Assembly: GCF_947500655.1 (NCBI RefSeq)
Contig: NZ_CANMSK010000002.1
Location: 62,001-126,000 of the forward strand
DNA: 64,000 nt
Direction: 5' to 3'
Origin: an uncultured Psychrosphaera sp.
GTDB taxonomy: Bacteria > Pseudomonadota > Gammaproteobacteria > Enterobacterales > Alteromonadaceae
The stretch's first letter is position 1, and each line of letters starts with the position of its first letter. The notes under the pieces were generated by a model. That model had not been told where the DNA came from, ran no database searches, and saw nothing but the letters and a program-made list of their open reading frames with translations. The translations under genes and the position numbers were made by a program. This document shows positions 1-7,425 of the stretch, piece by piece.

Positions 1-355
1 CCCCAACAAAGGCTAAGTTAGCTGAGTCAAAAACACTTTGGATTGGCGAAAGTGATGGGTGCATTCCTGCAATACCATCAAACACACTATTGGTTGTAAG
101 TGCAATTGGAGACGCTACGGCTAAATTTTGTCTGCTTTCTTCATATAAAGTACGTTGCTCACCTTCCATTGGCATTAACATATTGAGTGAGTCATTACCG
201 CCGAATAAGTATATGCAAACTAATGCTTTATAATCGCCAAGCTCAATAGAACTTACGGAACCAGTAAGCGCTTGAAGTTGTAAATTAGTTAATGCTGCAG
301 CCGAAACACCACCTTTTAAACATAATGACAAAAAATCTCTTCTATTAATGCTCAT
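1..355 (-). CDS. DUF1501 family exported protein (N-terminal part)
   Basis: This is the first 118 codons of a DUF1501 protein; the gene runs off the left edge. The start is the ATG at 353-355. The N-terminus (MSINRRDFLSLCLKGG) has a twin-arginine-like RRDFL motif before a mildly hydrophobic stretch, which suggests Tat export. Residues 45-62 (LVCIYLFGGNDSLNMLMP) match the family's opening signature. DUF1501 proteins belong to the alkaline-phosphatase/sulfatase-like fold, but their substrate is not established. The next gene upstream on the same strand is a DUF1800 protein 10 bases away; this pairing is widespread in marine bacteria and suggests joint function and co-transcription. Confidence 0.85.
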   Translation of the reverse strand, partial: MSINRRDFLSLCLKGGVSAAALTNLQLQALTGSVSSIELGDYKALVCIYLFGGNDSLNMLMPMEGEQRTLYEESRQNLAVASPIALTTNSVFDGIAGMHPSLSPIQSVFDSANLAFVG

Positions 356-365
356 TATCTTTCTC

Positions 366-1970
366 CTAATACTGCAAATTAAATTCAGGTGAAATAGCAA
401 TCATGTATAACAAATAAGATACTCGGTATCTATTGTCATCACTGTCAAAATAGTCATCTAAGTCCAGTAATGCTTCACGAGTCTCTTCACTTAAATTACC
501 GGCGAAATACAAAACATTATACAAATCTAATAAGGCATCAATGCCATTACTATTTAAATAATCCATATCAGTTTGAATATAAACATATATCCTAGTTGAG
601 CTTATTGAGTTAGTTCCCTCAGCTGTACTCCAGACTAAATAATAAAACAGATCATTAATTGTCGCTATTAACGTTGCGTCGTTGGCAATTTGTAGTTCTG
701 GCGCAACCAAGTCATCATCACGTAATGCAGATGGTTGATAGTCAGGACTAAAAAAGTTAAACACTGAGTTAGAGCGCATTGCAGCTTGTCCGTAATTATC
801 AAAGGTGTTCCAGGTTTTATAATAATCTTCAATTGATCTAGCATCTAAGCTGCGCCAAAAGTGTACTTTCTTTAATAGTGGTTCTTTAATTTTGCCCCTA
901 TAAACTAAAACACTTGAATCATTGCGTGCCTCATCATCTAAATATATCGCTTTAACCACAGCGGCTAAGTCACCACGAACACCTTTGCCATTATTATTGA
1001 ATACACTAGCAACACGTTCAACATAAGAACCCGTTGGGTTTGAGGTAATTAAACGCTGGATAAGCTGTTTACTAATAAATGGCCCAACATTGTCGTGATC
1101 AAACAAGTTGTCTAAGGCTATTTTTAAGGAATCTTCTGGCCCATATCTCTCAGGTATTACTACATCATTCAGTAGTATTTTTTCTTTTTCTGAATGGTAA
1201 TCTTCAAAAGCATCCATTGGATTTATATAGTCGTAGCTTTTGCGGGTAAATGATTCGCTATCAGCAAATGTCCAGCCAGTAAATACTCTAGCAAATCCTT
1301 CAATTTGTGTTTGATCGTAAGTAGCAATGGTATTGCCCTGTTCGTCAAGTTCAGGTGTGCCATCTAAATTGAGCTCTTCAAGGCCAATAGTGAATAACTG
1401 CATTACTTCACGGGCGTAGTTTTCGTCAGGTCGGATATTTAATTCTTCATCGGCTTTTTCATTACCTAAGTGGCTTAAATAGGTTCCCATTATAGGTGAG
1501 AGAGTAACGTCTTCTAACAAGTCTCTAAAGTTACCAAAAGCGTGTTTTATCAGTAAATCGTAATAAGTGACCATACCCTCTGGTTTAGAACTTAAGCTGC
1601 TGTTGGAATCCGACACGACTAATATTTCGCTCAGTGCAAATGCCACTCGTTGGCGCAATTGGTCATCACTGCGTAATGTGGCTTTCCACCATGCATCAAT
1701 ACGATTGATATAAGAAAAGTTCTCAGCATCAGTACTTTTGACTAAATAATTAATATGGTAGTTAGGCTCTAGTGCTATTTGTTCATCTATCCATTGCTCT
1801 GCACTTAAGTCTTGGGCGTATCTTATTTCGCTTAATGTTGGCCCCATAGTAGCTTGATGTAATAAACGAGCAGCGGCAACCTCATCCATAGGTTCATCAT
1901 TTTGATCTGGATTGGTACAAGCGCTCAGTAACAAAATGGAGCTTATAATTAAAATAAATTTATACTGCAT
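366..1970 (-). CDS. DUF1800 family lipoprotein
   Basis: A DUF1800 protein of about 534 residues. The open frame extends upstream to a GTG at 2034-2036, but the ATG at 1968-1970 gives a textbook lipoprotein signal peptide (MQYKFILIISSILLLSAC) with the lipobox cysteine at residue 18; the ATG at 1980-1982 is also possible. Family features visible include the opening region about helical packing (AARLLHQATMGPT), a long middle with NYAREVMQLFTIG, and FTGWTF. Function is unknown for the family, although it is nearly always found beside DUF1501, as here, with only 10 bases between the stop and the next start. Both products appear to be exported, so they probably act together in the cell envelope. 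No ribosome binding site decides the start. Confidence 0.85.
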   Translation of the reverse strand: MQYKFILIISSILLLSACTNPDQNDEPMDEVAAARLLHQATMGPTLSEIRYAQDLSAEQWIDEQIALEPNYHINYLVKSTDAENFSYINRIDAWWKATLRSDDQLRQRVAFALSEILVVSDSNSSLSSKPEGMVTYYDLLIKHAFGNFRDLLEDVTLSPIMGTYLSHLGNEKADEELNIRPDENYAREVMQLFTIGLEELNLDGTPELDEQGNTIATYDQTQIEGFARVFTGWTFADSESFTRKSYDYINPMDAFEDYHSEKEKILLNDVVIPERYGPEDSLKIALDNLFDHDNVGPFISKQLIQRLITSNPTGSYVERVASVFNNNGKGVRGDLAAVVKAIYLDDEARNDSSVLVYRGKIKEPLLKKVHFWRSLDARSIEDYYKTWNTFDNYGQAAMRSNSVFNFFSPDYQPSALRDDDLVAPELQIANDATLIATINDLFYYLVWSTAEGTNSISSTRIYVYIQTDMDYLNSNGIDALLDLYNVLYFAGNLSEETREALLDLDDYFDSDDNRYRVSYLLYMIAISPEFNLQY

Positions 1971-2134
1971 ATAAAACGCCATGGTATTTGAATTAAGGTA
2001 ATATTTGAGAATAGCAGAAATTACAGCCAGACCCACTTAAAATAAAATCTCTTGTGGTAATAAACCAAACAAATTAATGGCTTAACAATTGATTATTAAT
2101 AGGTAAGTTTGAGCTTAAGCTATTTCTATTCAGG

Positions 2135-2836
2135 CTAATAAAAAGAATAATAGAACGCAGAAAAGCCAAAGGCGAGTTCAATTAATAAATGAAAGGTTAA
2201 TGCAGGCCATAAACTGCGTGTCTTAATGGTTAAATAAGATAATAAAGGTGAGGCGACAATCATGCCTATTGCTTCATAAATAGGTTTTTTAATATGAAAT
2301 AATACTTCAAATATACAGACGATAACGGTCATTATGATAGCTGCGGCTGTTGGATCCAGTTTGTAATGTTTAGTTAAACAATATTGACCACCGCCTAATA
2401 AAAATCCTCTGTGTATTATTTCCCAACCTATAATGGTAGAAGCTGTAAAAATAAGAAAACGGTCAAACTTACCTGCTTCTCTCAACGCTTCCACAGAACG
2501 GCCATTACGATAATGTGATAAATAATCAGCTGCAAAAAACTGTAAATAAACAAACAAACAAAGTATCAGACCAGTAAAAACCCCCATCATAATTAGATTT
2601 TGACGGTTAATTATTGGTTTAGAGAAATAGAGGCTTTTTAACGGTATCGCCAATAAAAATACTAAAAGGAAAGGTAGAACCAATCGGCTTAAAATCCAAT
2701 AACCTTTAATCCCTCCAGAGGCTAAAAAGCTGTTGCTAACATACACACCAATAACTTGTAATAGCAACATAACACCCAATAATATACAAAAAGGTGCTGC
2801 CATTTTTACGGTGATCACTTGCTCTTGTTTAGCCAT
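2135..2836 (-). CDS. CPBP-family intramembrane metalloprotease homologue
   Basis: A 233-residue polytopic membrane protein with about six to seven hydrophobic segments. The C-terminal half carries the CPBP (CAAX protease/Abi) motifs: GWEIIHRGFLL for motif 1 (usually EExxxR), an F-to-H element in IFEVLFH, and HLLIELAF for the last His motif. The first Glu of motif 1 is Trp here, while the second Glu and the Arg are kept; this variant occurs in the family, so activity cannot be excluded. Such proteins cleave membrane-embedded or prenylated-like substrates, or act in bacteriocin self-immunity, but the substrate here is unknown. It is a single gene; the GNAT gene upstream on the same strand is 58 bases away. 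Confidence 0.75.
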   Translation of the reverse strand: MAKQEQVITVKMAAPFCILLGVMLLLQVIGVYVSNSFLASGGIKGYWILSRLVLPFLLVFLLAIPLKSLYFSKPIINRQNLIMMGVFTGLILCLFVYLQFFAADYLSHYRNGRSVEALREAGKFDRFLIFTASTIIGWEIIHRGFLLGGGQYCLTKHYKLDPTAAAIIMTVIVCIFEVLFHIKKPIYEAIGMIVASPLLSYLTIKTRSLWPALTFHLLIELAFGFSAFYYSFY

Positions 2837-2894
2837 TTTTAGGTATTACCTTTTATGCTCAGTATATATTATTTACATTACAAGATTTAGATTT

Positions 2895-3356
2895 CTAATT
2901 TAAGTCCAAGGTCATAAACTTACTATTTGGATCTTCTTTATAGTCAGAAAATGGAGGACAAAATGCAAAGCCGTGTTTTTTGTATAAAACGTGAGCTGGA
3001 TAGAAATACTCCATAGAGCCGGTTTCCAAACTGAGTTTGTTCAAACCCAATAGTTTAGCTTGGTCAATAATATGAATAAGTAAGGTTGATGCGATACCTT
3101 TATTTTTATAACCGCTAGAGGTTCTCATGGATTTAATCTCAGCGTGTTTATTATCTAGTAATTTAAATGCACCACAGCCCGCTAAATACTCATTATCCCA
3201 AATAGTCCAAAATTTTACGGAGGTATGTTTAAGTTCAGTCAAATTAAGAGCATGCACACTTTCTTCTGGCGATGTTGCATTCATATCATCAAGATGTTCT
3301 TGTAAAAGAGCATGAATTTCTTTGCCTGATAAATCATCAAGTTTAATTTTGTACAC
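2895..3356 (-). CDS. GNAT-family N-acetyltransferase
   Basis: A 153-residue single-domain GNAT acetyltransferase. The acetyl-CoA binding motif A is visible near residues 83-92 (SGYKNKGIASTLL, the Q/RxxGxG/A pattern), followed by a helix and the SLETGSMEYFYPAHVLYKKHGF motif B region, which resembles YsnE-type proteins. The early ESVHAL motif also fits that subgroup. It should transfer an acetyl group from acetyl-CoA to an amine of a small molecule or protein in the cytoplasm; the substrate is not evident. The start appears to be GTG at 3354-3356, with GGATGAG about ten bases upstream acting as ribosome binding site. Confidence 0.8.
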   Translation of the reverse strand: MYKIKLDDLSGKEIHALLQEHLDDMNATSPEESVHALNLTELKHTSVKFWTIWDNEYLAGCGAFKLLDNKHAEIKSMRTSSGYKNKGIASTLLIHIIDQAKLLGLNKLSLETGSMEYFYPAHVLYKKHGFAFCPPFSDYKEDPNSKFMTLDLN

Positions 3357-3542
3357 AGTTGGTTACTCATCCTTTATTGAATTCAGACTTTCTATCAATT
3401 AATTCATACGTTTATAATGCGTTTATATAGTTAGATACTATATTTTTAGGTTAACAAAATAGCAATAACTATAACAATTGCTATTCTTACTTGAACTCAA
3501 CAACGTAATTAAACCGCCTCTCAATATAGTAGTTATTCATTT

Positions 3543-4790
3543 ATGCAAAGTGCTCGTTATATACCGTTTAGAAAACAAGACATTGTGACTATGTGTCGTC
3601 AAGAATTACCAAGTGACCAATCTAATGACGAAGGAAAAACCTCGTTTAATCAATTTTGTGATCTACTCGCCAGCCTTATTCACTTTGAATACCACTCTGA
3701 ACTTGAGTCTCTAAAAAACAATTATGCTCCGTTTGATCCCAATAGTGATACCCGAGTGCTTAATTCAGTCTCTGCTGAGCAAAAAGCACAATGCCAGAGT
3801 GACTTTGCTAAAGGCTTTGCCAAAGTACTTAATGCCGCTAATTTTGAAGTGATCACTCATCAAGATTTGCAAGATGCACTAAACGAAGAATCACTTTTTA
3901 AAGTGCGCTTAGAAGTTGAGTTTGATGACTTTGAAGAAGTAGTGTTTTACCGCCGTGGCGAGTCACAACTTACGGAAACCATCACTAGTTTTTGGGGATT
4001 GCGTACAAAGCCACTGCATTTTACTAATTACGATCGTGTTGCCGTATTTATTCGTTTTAAAGATAGGGCTTATTTTTCAGCTAAAAACAAAATTCCAATG
4101 GGCTTTGAGCCAAACTCCACCATAGTTAAGTTATTTCAAAATGTACCAAAAGCAGACTTGGAAATGTTGTTTCCAAATAGTGAAGTACGTATGCGTTCTA
4201 TCGACAAAGTGATTATTGGCACCTCAGCCTTAGCTGGTGGCGCAGTTGTGCTTATCACTAAGCTTGGCGCATCACTGGTGTTATTGTTTGCCCTCTTTGC
4301 TTTTTGGGGCGGGTTTAGGAGTGAAGCGGTAGAAATGAGCCAACAACACTGGATCACCTTTGCTATTGGTATGGGCGTGTTTGGCGGCTTTATTTTTAAA
4401 GAGTGGAGTAAATTTAAAAACCGTAAAATTAAATTTATGAAGGCATTAAGTGACAACCTGTATTTTAAAAATCTCGACAACAACGCCGGTGTTTTTCATA
4501 CCTTAATAGACGCCGCTGAAGAAGAAGACATCAAAGAAACACTGTTGGCTTATACGTTTTTACTTAAATCAAAAAACGGCTTAACTGCACAACAGCTTGA
4601 TGATGAAATTGAGCTTTGGTTTAAAACCAAATACCAATGCACTCTCGACTTTGAAATTAACGACGCCCTTGAAAAACTAATCCGCATGCGCTTAGTTACC
4701 AGTGAAAATCAGGTTTATACCGTGCTGAGTTTAGACCAAGCCAAAGTGGTACTAGATGAACACTGGGACAACCTATTTCAATATAATTAA
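3543..4790 (+). CDS. TMEM143-like DUF3754 membrane protein
   Basis: A 415-residue protein with the DUF3754/TMEM143 domain. The N-terminal half is soluble, with the conserved FEEVVFYRRGESQ and FTNYDRVAVFIRFK stretches around residues 130-180. Two closely spaced hydrophobic segments lie at roughly residues 225-255 and 270-290, followed by a charged C-terminal part that resembles a winged-helix-like tail. Homologues occur in bacteria, plants and animals (mitochondrial TMEM143), but no biochemical role is established. The gene stands alone: it is divergent from the GNAT gene and convergent with the toxin-antitoxin locus. No strong ribosome binding site precedes the ATG. Confidence 0.8.
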   Translation: MQSARYIPFRKQDIVTMCRQELPSDQSNDEGKTSFNQFCDLLASLIHFEYHSELESLKNNYAPFDPNSDTRVLNSVSAEQKAQCQSDFAKGFAKVLNAANFEVITHQDLQDALNEESLFKVRLEVEFDDFEEVVFYRRGESQLTETITSFWGLRTKPLHFTNYDRVAVFIRFKDRAYFSAKNKIPMGFEPNSTIVKLFQNVPKADLEMLFPNSEVRMRSIDKVIIGTSALAGGAVVLITKLGASLVLLFALFAFWGGFRSEAVEMSQQHWITFAIGMGVFGGFIFKEWSKFKNRKIKFMKALSDNLYFKNLDNNAGVFHTLIDAAEEEDIKETLLAYTFLLKSKNGLTAQQLDDEIELWFKTKYQCTLDFEINDALEKLIRMRLVTSENQVYTVLSLDQAKVVLDEHWDNLFQYN

Positions 4791-4803
4791 AACGGGTTGA
4801 GCA

Positions 4804-4835
4804 AAAACAAAAAAGCAGTAACCTGGGTTACTGCT
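4804..4835 (-). terminator. Intrinsic terminator of the brnTA locus
   Basis: A perfect 9-bp stem (AGCAGTAAC with GTTACTGCT, arms 4814-4822 and 4827-4835) and a 4-base loop, with an A-rich stretch on its left that reads as a U-tract on the minus strand. It lies 37 bases beyond the brnA stop, so it should end brnTA transcription. It may also slow read-through from the DUF3754 gene, although there is no U-tract in that direction. Confidence 0.8.
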
Positions 4836-4871
4836 GGGATTAAGATCGTTCGAGAATTAAGGTGGTTAGTC

Positions 4872-5111
4872 TTATTTAACTTGATGATGCTTAAGGTTTT
4901 CTATACGTTCAGCTAACCAAACCTTTATTATTGATTGTCTAGTTACGCCAACACGATTTGCCTCACGGTCTAGTGAATCAATCATCCATTCAGGAAAGTC
5001 TACATTAACCCTTTTTGTTGTTTGCGTAGTTCGTTTAGCTTGAGATAAATCAAGGCTAGTAAATACGTCATTACCATCATCAAATTCTTTATCAAAATCA
5101 GAAGCTTTCAT
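4872..5111 (-). CDS. brnA: BrnA-type antitoxin (ribbon-helix-helix)
   Basis: A 79-residue antitoxin of the type II BrnT/BrnA system. The stretch KRVNVDFPEWMIDSLDREA followed by TRQSIIKVWLAERIE is the BrnA family signature and forms the DNA-binding ribbon-helix-helix. I chose the ATG at 5109-5111 because GAGGTGG lies just upstream at good spacing; a longer frame to 5126 has no such site. BrnA normally neutralises the BrnT RNase and represses its own operon. Here its start overlaps the end of a brnT frame that is broken twice, so this antitoxin seems to have lost its toxin in this sequence while keeping its own frame. Confidence 0.85.
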   Translation of the reverse strand: MKASDFDKEFDDGNDVFTSLDLSQAKRTTQTTKRVNVDFPEWMIDSLDREANRVGVTRQSIIKVWLAERIENLKHHQVK

Positions 5112-5362
5112 AAAATTCCACCTCATTAGTTCGTGATCGTCTAACTGAGATTATGCGGATATTAATATCTCGATAAGTTATAACAGCAGACCAATGTTTA
5201 CCATTATGGAATGCAATAATAACAAAACGAGGCTCGTCGCTGTATTTGCAGGGATCTCGATTAAATCAGGATCATTCCATAGCAATTAGCTTTTTCAAAA
5301 TCGATACCATGCTTATCGAAGTTGATTTGGCTTTTATTTGAGTCATATTCAAAAATATACAT
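5098..5362 (-). pseudogene. brnT: brnT toxin, frameshifted twice
   Basis: Joining three reading frames on the minus strand restores a BrnT toxin. The first part from the ATG at 5360-5362 reads MYIFEYDSNKSQINFDKHGI and on to FEKANC. The frame then shifts near 5280-5282 to WNDPDLIEIPA, and again near 5245 to YSDEPRFVIIAFHNGKHW, continuing through VRRSRTNEVEFYESF to a TGA at 5098-5100. Each break is explained by one missing base. All BrnT hallmarks are recognisable (KHGI, DP, YSDE, RxxSVRRSR). The 3' end overlaps brnA, the normal arrangement. Either the toxin has been inactivated or the assembly has two errors. A weak promoter-like TTGCAT/TATAGT pair with a 15-base spacer lies upstream near 5372-5398. 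Confidence 0.85.
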
Positions 5363-5593
5363 GGAGTAAAAACTATACCTTTTTGGTGTAGTATGCAAGT
5401 TTTAGGTTAATAAGTAAGCGGTTGGCTTTAAGTGAAATCGTTTGAGTTTGTAAGTTAGGAAATTAGAGTAGCATTTTTAGAATGCACTTATCTCAGCTCT
5501 TTTATTTGGTTTATTGAGCTAACTCTTATTTGAGTTTGAAAATAATACTTTTCAGTCACTTTACCATCACACAAATTGAGGTGGGTGGCCTTG

Positions 5594-6325
5594 TTATTCA
5601 GTTTTTTTATTTTCCAGTATTGCTAGCATATCTTTGTTAGCACTCAATTCAAAATGACTTTCTTCGCCTTTAATCTTTGTAAAATGAGTAAACCACGCTT
5701 GCCTCAAACCTTCGAGAAAGTCATCAGATACCTGAGATAGGCCATTGCGATGTTTTACGATCCAAACCGAGTACTCTTCTCCGGTTTCAGGGTGAATCGA
5801 AGCTTGGCCTGCGGTTAAGTATACAGCTGAGTTAACGCTGCTGTAATCTGGCTTACTTAGCAGTTCTTCAAGTATAAAGTTCGCATGCCACGGGTCTAGA
5901 GCGCTGTGGTTATTATTGGCCACAATTAGTAGACCTTGGAATTTCGGCTGTTCAAATGCTTGTTTTGTTTCCCTGATCTGTCTATTGGCTTTTTTTATCG
6001 CTCCTTGTATTGGCTTTTTATAAATATCAATTACACTTCGGGTAAATCCTTCAGAAAAGCCCTTAGTAGACATATTTACAGTGCCAAAAGCTATAACAGG
6101 AGCTTTATTGGCTTCTAACTCCTTAAGATATAACTTGGAAACTTTTTCAATATTTAGGTCATCATTAATTTTATCTTCTTCTAATGATTTAAGTTCGGAA
6201 ATAATGCCGTAATCTTTAAAGATAAAGTCTGCATCTTGAAAGCTAGGCGACTCTCCAAATGTTTTTGATACTCGCTCTCCTCCGAGCAACTCTACGCATA
6301 CTTGGATTTCATCTTCAACATTCAT
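5594..6325 (-). CDS. Orphan protein with a PD-(D/E)XK-like motif
   Basis: A 243-residue soluble protein that I do not recognise as a named family. The N-terminal region shows an arrangement typical of PD-(D/E)XK nucleases: Glu6/Glu12 in a first helix, then Asp33 in QDADFIF, then the Glu44-x-Lys46 pair in YGIISELKSLEED. The middle is basic and helical (KKANRQIRETKQAF, about residues 112-126), and LLIVANNNHSALD near residues 135-147 looks like a core strand and loop. This suggests, but does not prove, a DNA or RNA endonuclease or a defence-type effector. It is monocistronic and lies between the broken brnT and the tandem repeats, in what looks like a transferred patch between housekeeping loci. 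Confidence 0.6.
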   Translation of the reverse strand: MNVEDEIQVCVELLGGERVSKTFGESPSFQDADFIFKDYGIISELKSLEEDKINDDLNIEKVSKLYLKELEANKAPVIAFGTVNMSTKGFSEGFTRSVIDIYKKPIQGAIKKANRQIRETKQAFEQPKFQGLLIVANNNHSALDPWHANFILEELLSKPDYSSVNSAVYLTAGQASIHPETGEEYSVWIVKHRNGLSQVSDDFLEGLRQAWFTHFTKIKGEESHFELSANKDMLAILENKKTE

Positions 6326-6494
6326 AATTTATCCGATATGCATAACAACTTAATATCGACTTAGTGGGTCGTTTTTCTGCCAAAAAGTTTATCACTTTCT
6401 TATTTACCTTATTAATATCAGATTAATTAACTCCTTACTAGTTCTAGATTAGAGAGAGAAAGGAGATCATTGAAGACGATGATTAGGGAACTTT
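6326..6494. other. Intergenic DNA with no gene seen
   Basis: The stretch upstream of the nuclease-like gene. It must hold that gene's promoter, but I see no clear promoter pair, no ORF with a ribosome binding site, and no RNA gene. The GAGAGAGAAAGGAGATCATTG segment near 6453-6473 looks like a ribosome binding site with no convincing frame after it. Confidence 0.4.
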
Positions 6495-6720
6495 TAGTGT
6501 GATTTGAGCTACCGAACACGAAGCTAAAACATCAGGGGTTATGGACTTTTTGAGTTGTTTGAACGGGCGGTACCCCCTCATTGGCCATCTGTGGTTTATG
6601 CTGTTTTCAGTGTGTATTGAACTATCGAACACGAAGCTAATACATCAGGGGGATTATGGGCTTTCAGTGGTGCTTGAACCACCGAACACAAAACTTTTAC
6701 ATCCCTGTAGTTTTGATGTT
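6495..6720. repeat. Four degenerate tandem repeats of about 57 bp
   Basis: A short element recurs four times, anchored on TTGA(A/G)C at 6504, 6559, 6617 and 6674 (spacings 55, 58 and 57). Units 1, 3 and 4 share the core (A)CCGAACACGAAGCTAA or a close variant about seven bases after the anchor, then ACATCAGGGG. Unit 2 is strongly diverged. The units do not encode a convincing protein: the open frames here lack ribosome binding sites and family resemblance. The repeats sit directly downstream of the leuD terminator, at the end of the accessory patch. They could be a decayed repeat element or a protein-binding array. Confidence 0.65.
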
Positions 6721-6736
6721 CCTTCATCCATGAAGT

Positions 6737-6767
6737 AAAAAAAAGCCGCTACTTATTTAGTAGCGGC
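6737..6767 (-). terminator. Intrinsic terminator of the leucine operon
   Basis: A perfect 9-bp GC-rich stem (GCCGCTACT at 6745-6753 with AGTAGCGGC at 6759-6767) and a 5-base loop. Eight A residues at 6737-6744 become the U-tract on the minus strand. It lies 27 bases after the leuD stop and should end the leu transcript. Confidence 0.9.
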
Positions 6768-6794
6768 GAGTGGTTTACAAGGAACATGAATTTT

Positions 6795-7415
6795 TTATTG
6801 CCAAGGGCGTGATTCAGTTAGTTTTTCTTCAAATTGTTTAATTTGATCAGAAAACTCTTCTGTTACGCCTATAAAATCTAAGTTTTTTAGCAGTCTATCC
6901 TTTACATCGGCTGCAATTTCAAATGCTATAGGTGATTCACCCTCAATAAGTAGTTGTTGGCCTTTTAAGTCCACAACCATATTCACTTGATCTTGTGTTT
7001 GGCATAAGCTGAACAGCTTATCTATCGCGGCTTCCGGCAACTTAGCTGGTAATATTTGGTTGTTAATACAGTTGTTATAAAAAATATCAGCAAAGCTAGG
7101 TGCAATAACAATTTGGAAACCATATTGTTTTAATGCCCAAGGCGCATGTTCGCGGCTTGAACCACAACCAAAGTTTTCACGGGTTAATAAAATACTCGCG
7201 CCTTTATACTGTGGGAAGTTTAAAACAAACTCTGGGTTTGGTGTGTCGTCACTTAAATAGCGCCAGTCATAAAATAACGCTTTATCAAAACCACTGCGTT
7301 CAACCGAGGTTAAAAACTGCTTTGGAATGATCTGATCGGTATCTACGTTGTTTTTATCTAATGGGCAGACTAAGCCCTGATGAAACACGTCCTGATTAAA
7401 AACTGCATCTGACAT
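6795..7415 (-). CDS. leuD: 3-isopropylmalate dehydratase small subunit
   Basis: LeuD, 206 residues, pairs with LeuC to isomerise 2-isopropylmalate to 3-isopropylmalate in the cytoplasm. The swivel-domain features are clear: [13 protein letters not shown] near residues 21-33, and the REHAPWALK loop following GCGSS. The start is the ATG at 7413-7415, preceded by AAGGGGAAC; a frame reaching 7457 overlaps leuC and has no such site. It begins 10 bases after the leuC stop, is the last gene of the operon, and is followed by a strong terminator. Expression should follow the upstream leucine attenuator. Confidence 0.96.
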   Translation of the reverse strand: MSDAVFNQDVFHQGLVCPLDKNNVDTDQIIPKQFLTSVERSGFDKALFYDWRYLSDDTPNPEFVLNFPQYKGASILLTRENFGCGSSREHAPWALKQYGFQIVIAPSFADIFYNNCINNQILPAKLPEAAIDKLFSLCQTQDQVNMVVDLKGQQLLIEGESPIAFEIAADVKDRLLKNLDFIGVTEEFSDQIKQFEEKLTESRPWQ

Positions 7416-7425
7416 AATGTTCCCC

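Noticed and set aside
2034..2036. The GTG at 2034-2036 as the DUF1800 start.
   Set aside because: It would put about 22 extra residues before a complete lipoprotein signal peptide, with no ribosome binding site.
3127..3315. A 62-codon plus-strand frame opposite the GNAT gene.
   Set aside because: It is antisense to a well-supported GNAT coding sequence and shows no features of its own.
5363..5593. The gap upstream of brnT as a further gene or RNA.
   Set aside because: Only short frames with stops and no conserved structure are visible; it probably holds promoters only.
6495..6720. The tandem repeats as a CRISPR array.
   Set aside because: The units are degenerate, have no constant repeat with unique spacers, and no cas gene is near.
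6541..6738. A 65-codon plus-strand ORF across the tandem repeats.
   Set aside because: No ribosome binding site, no family resemblance, and it coincides with the repeat units, so it looks like chance coding.
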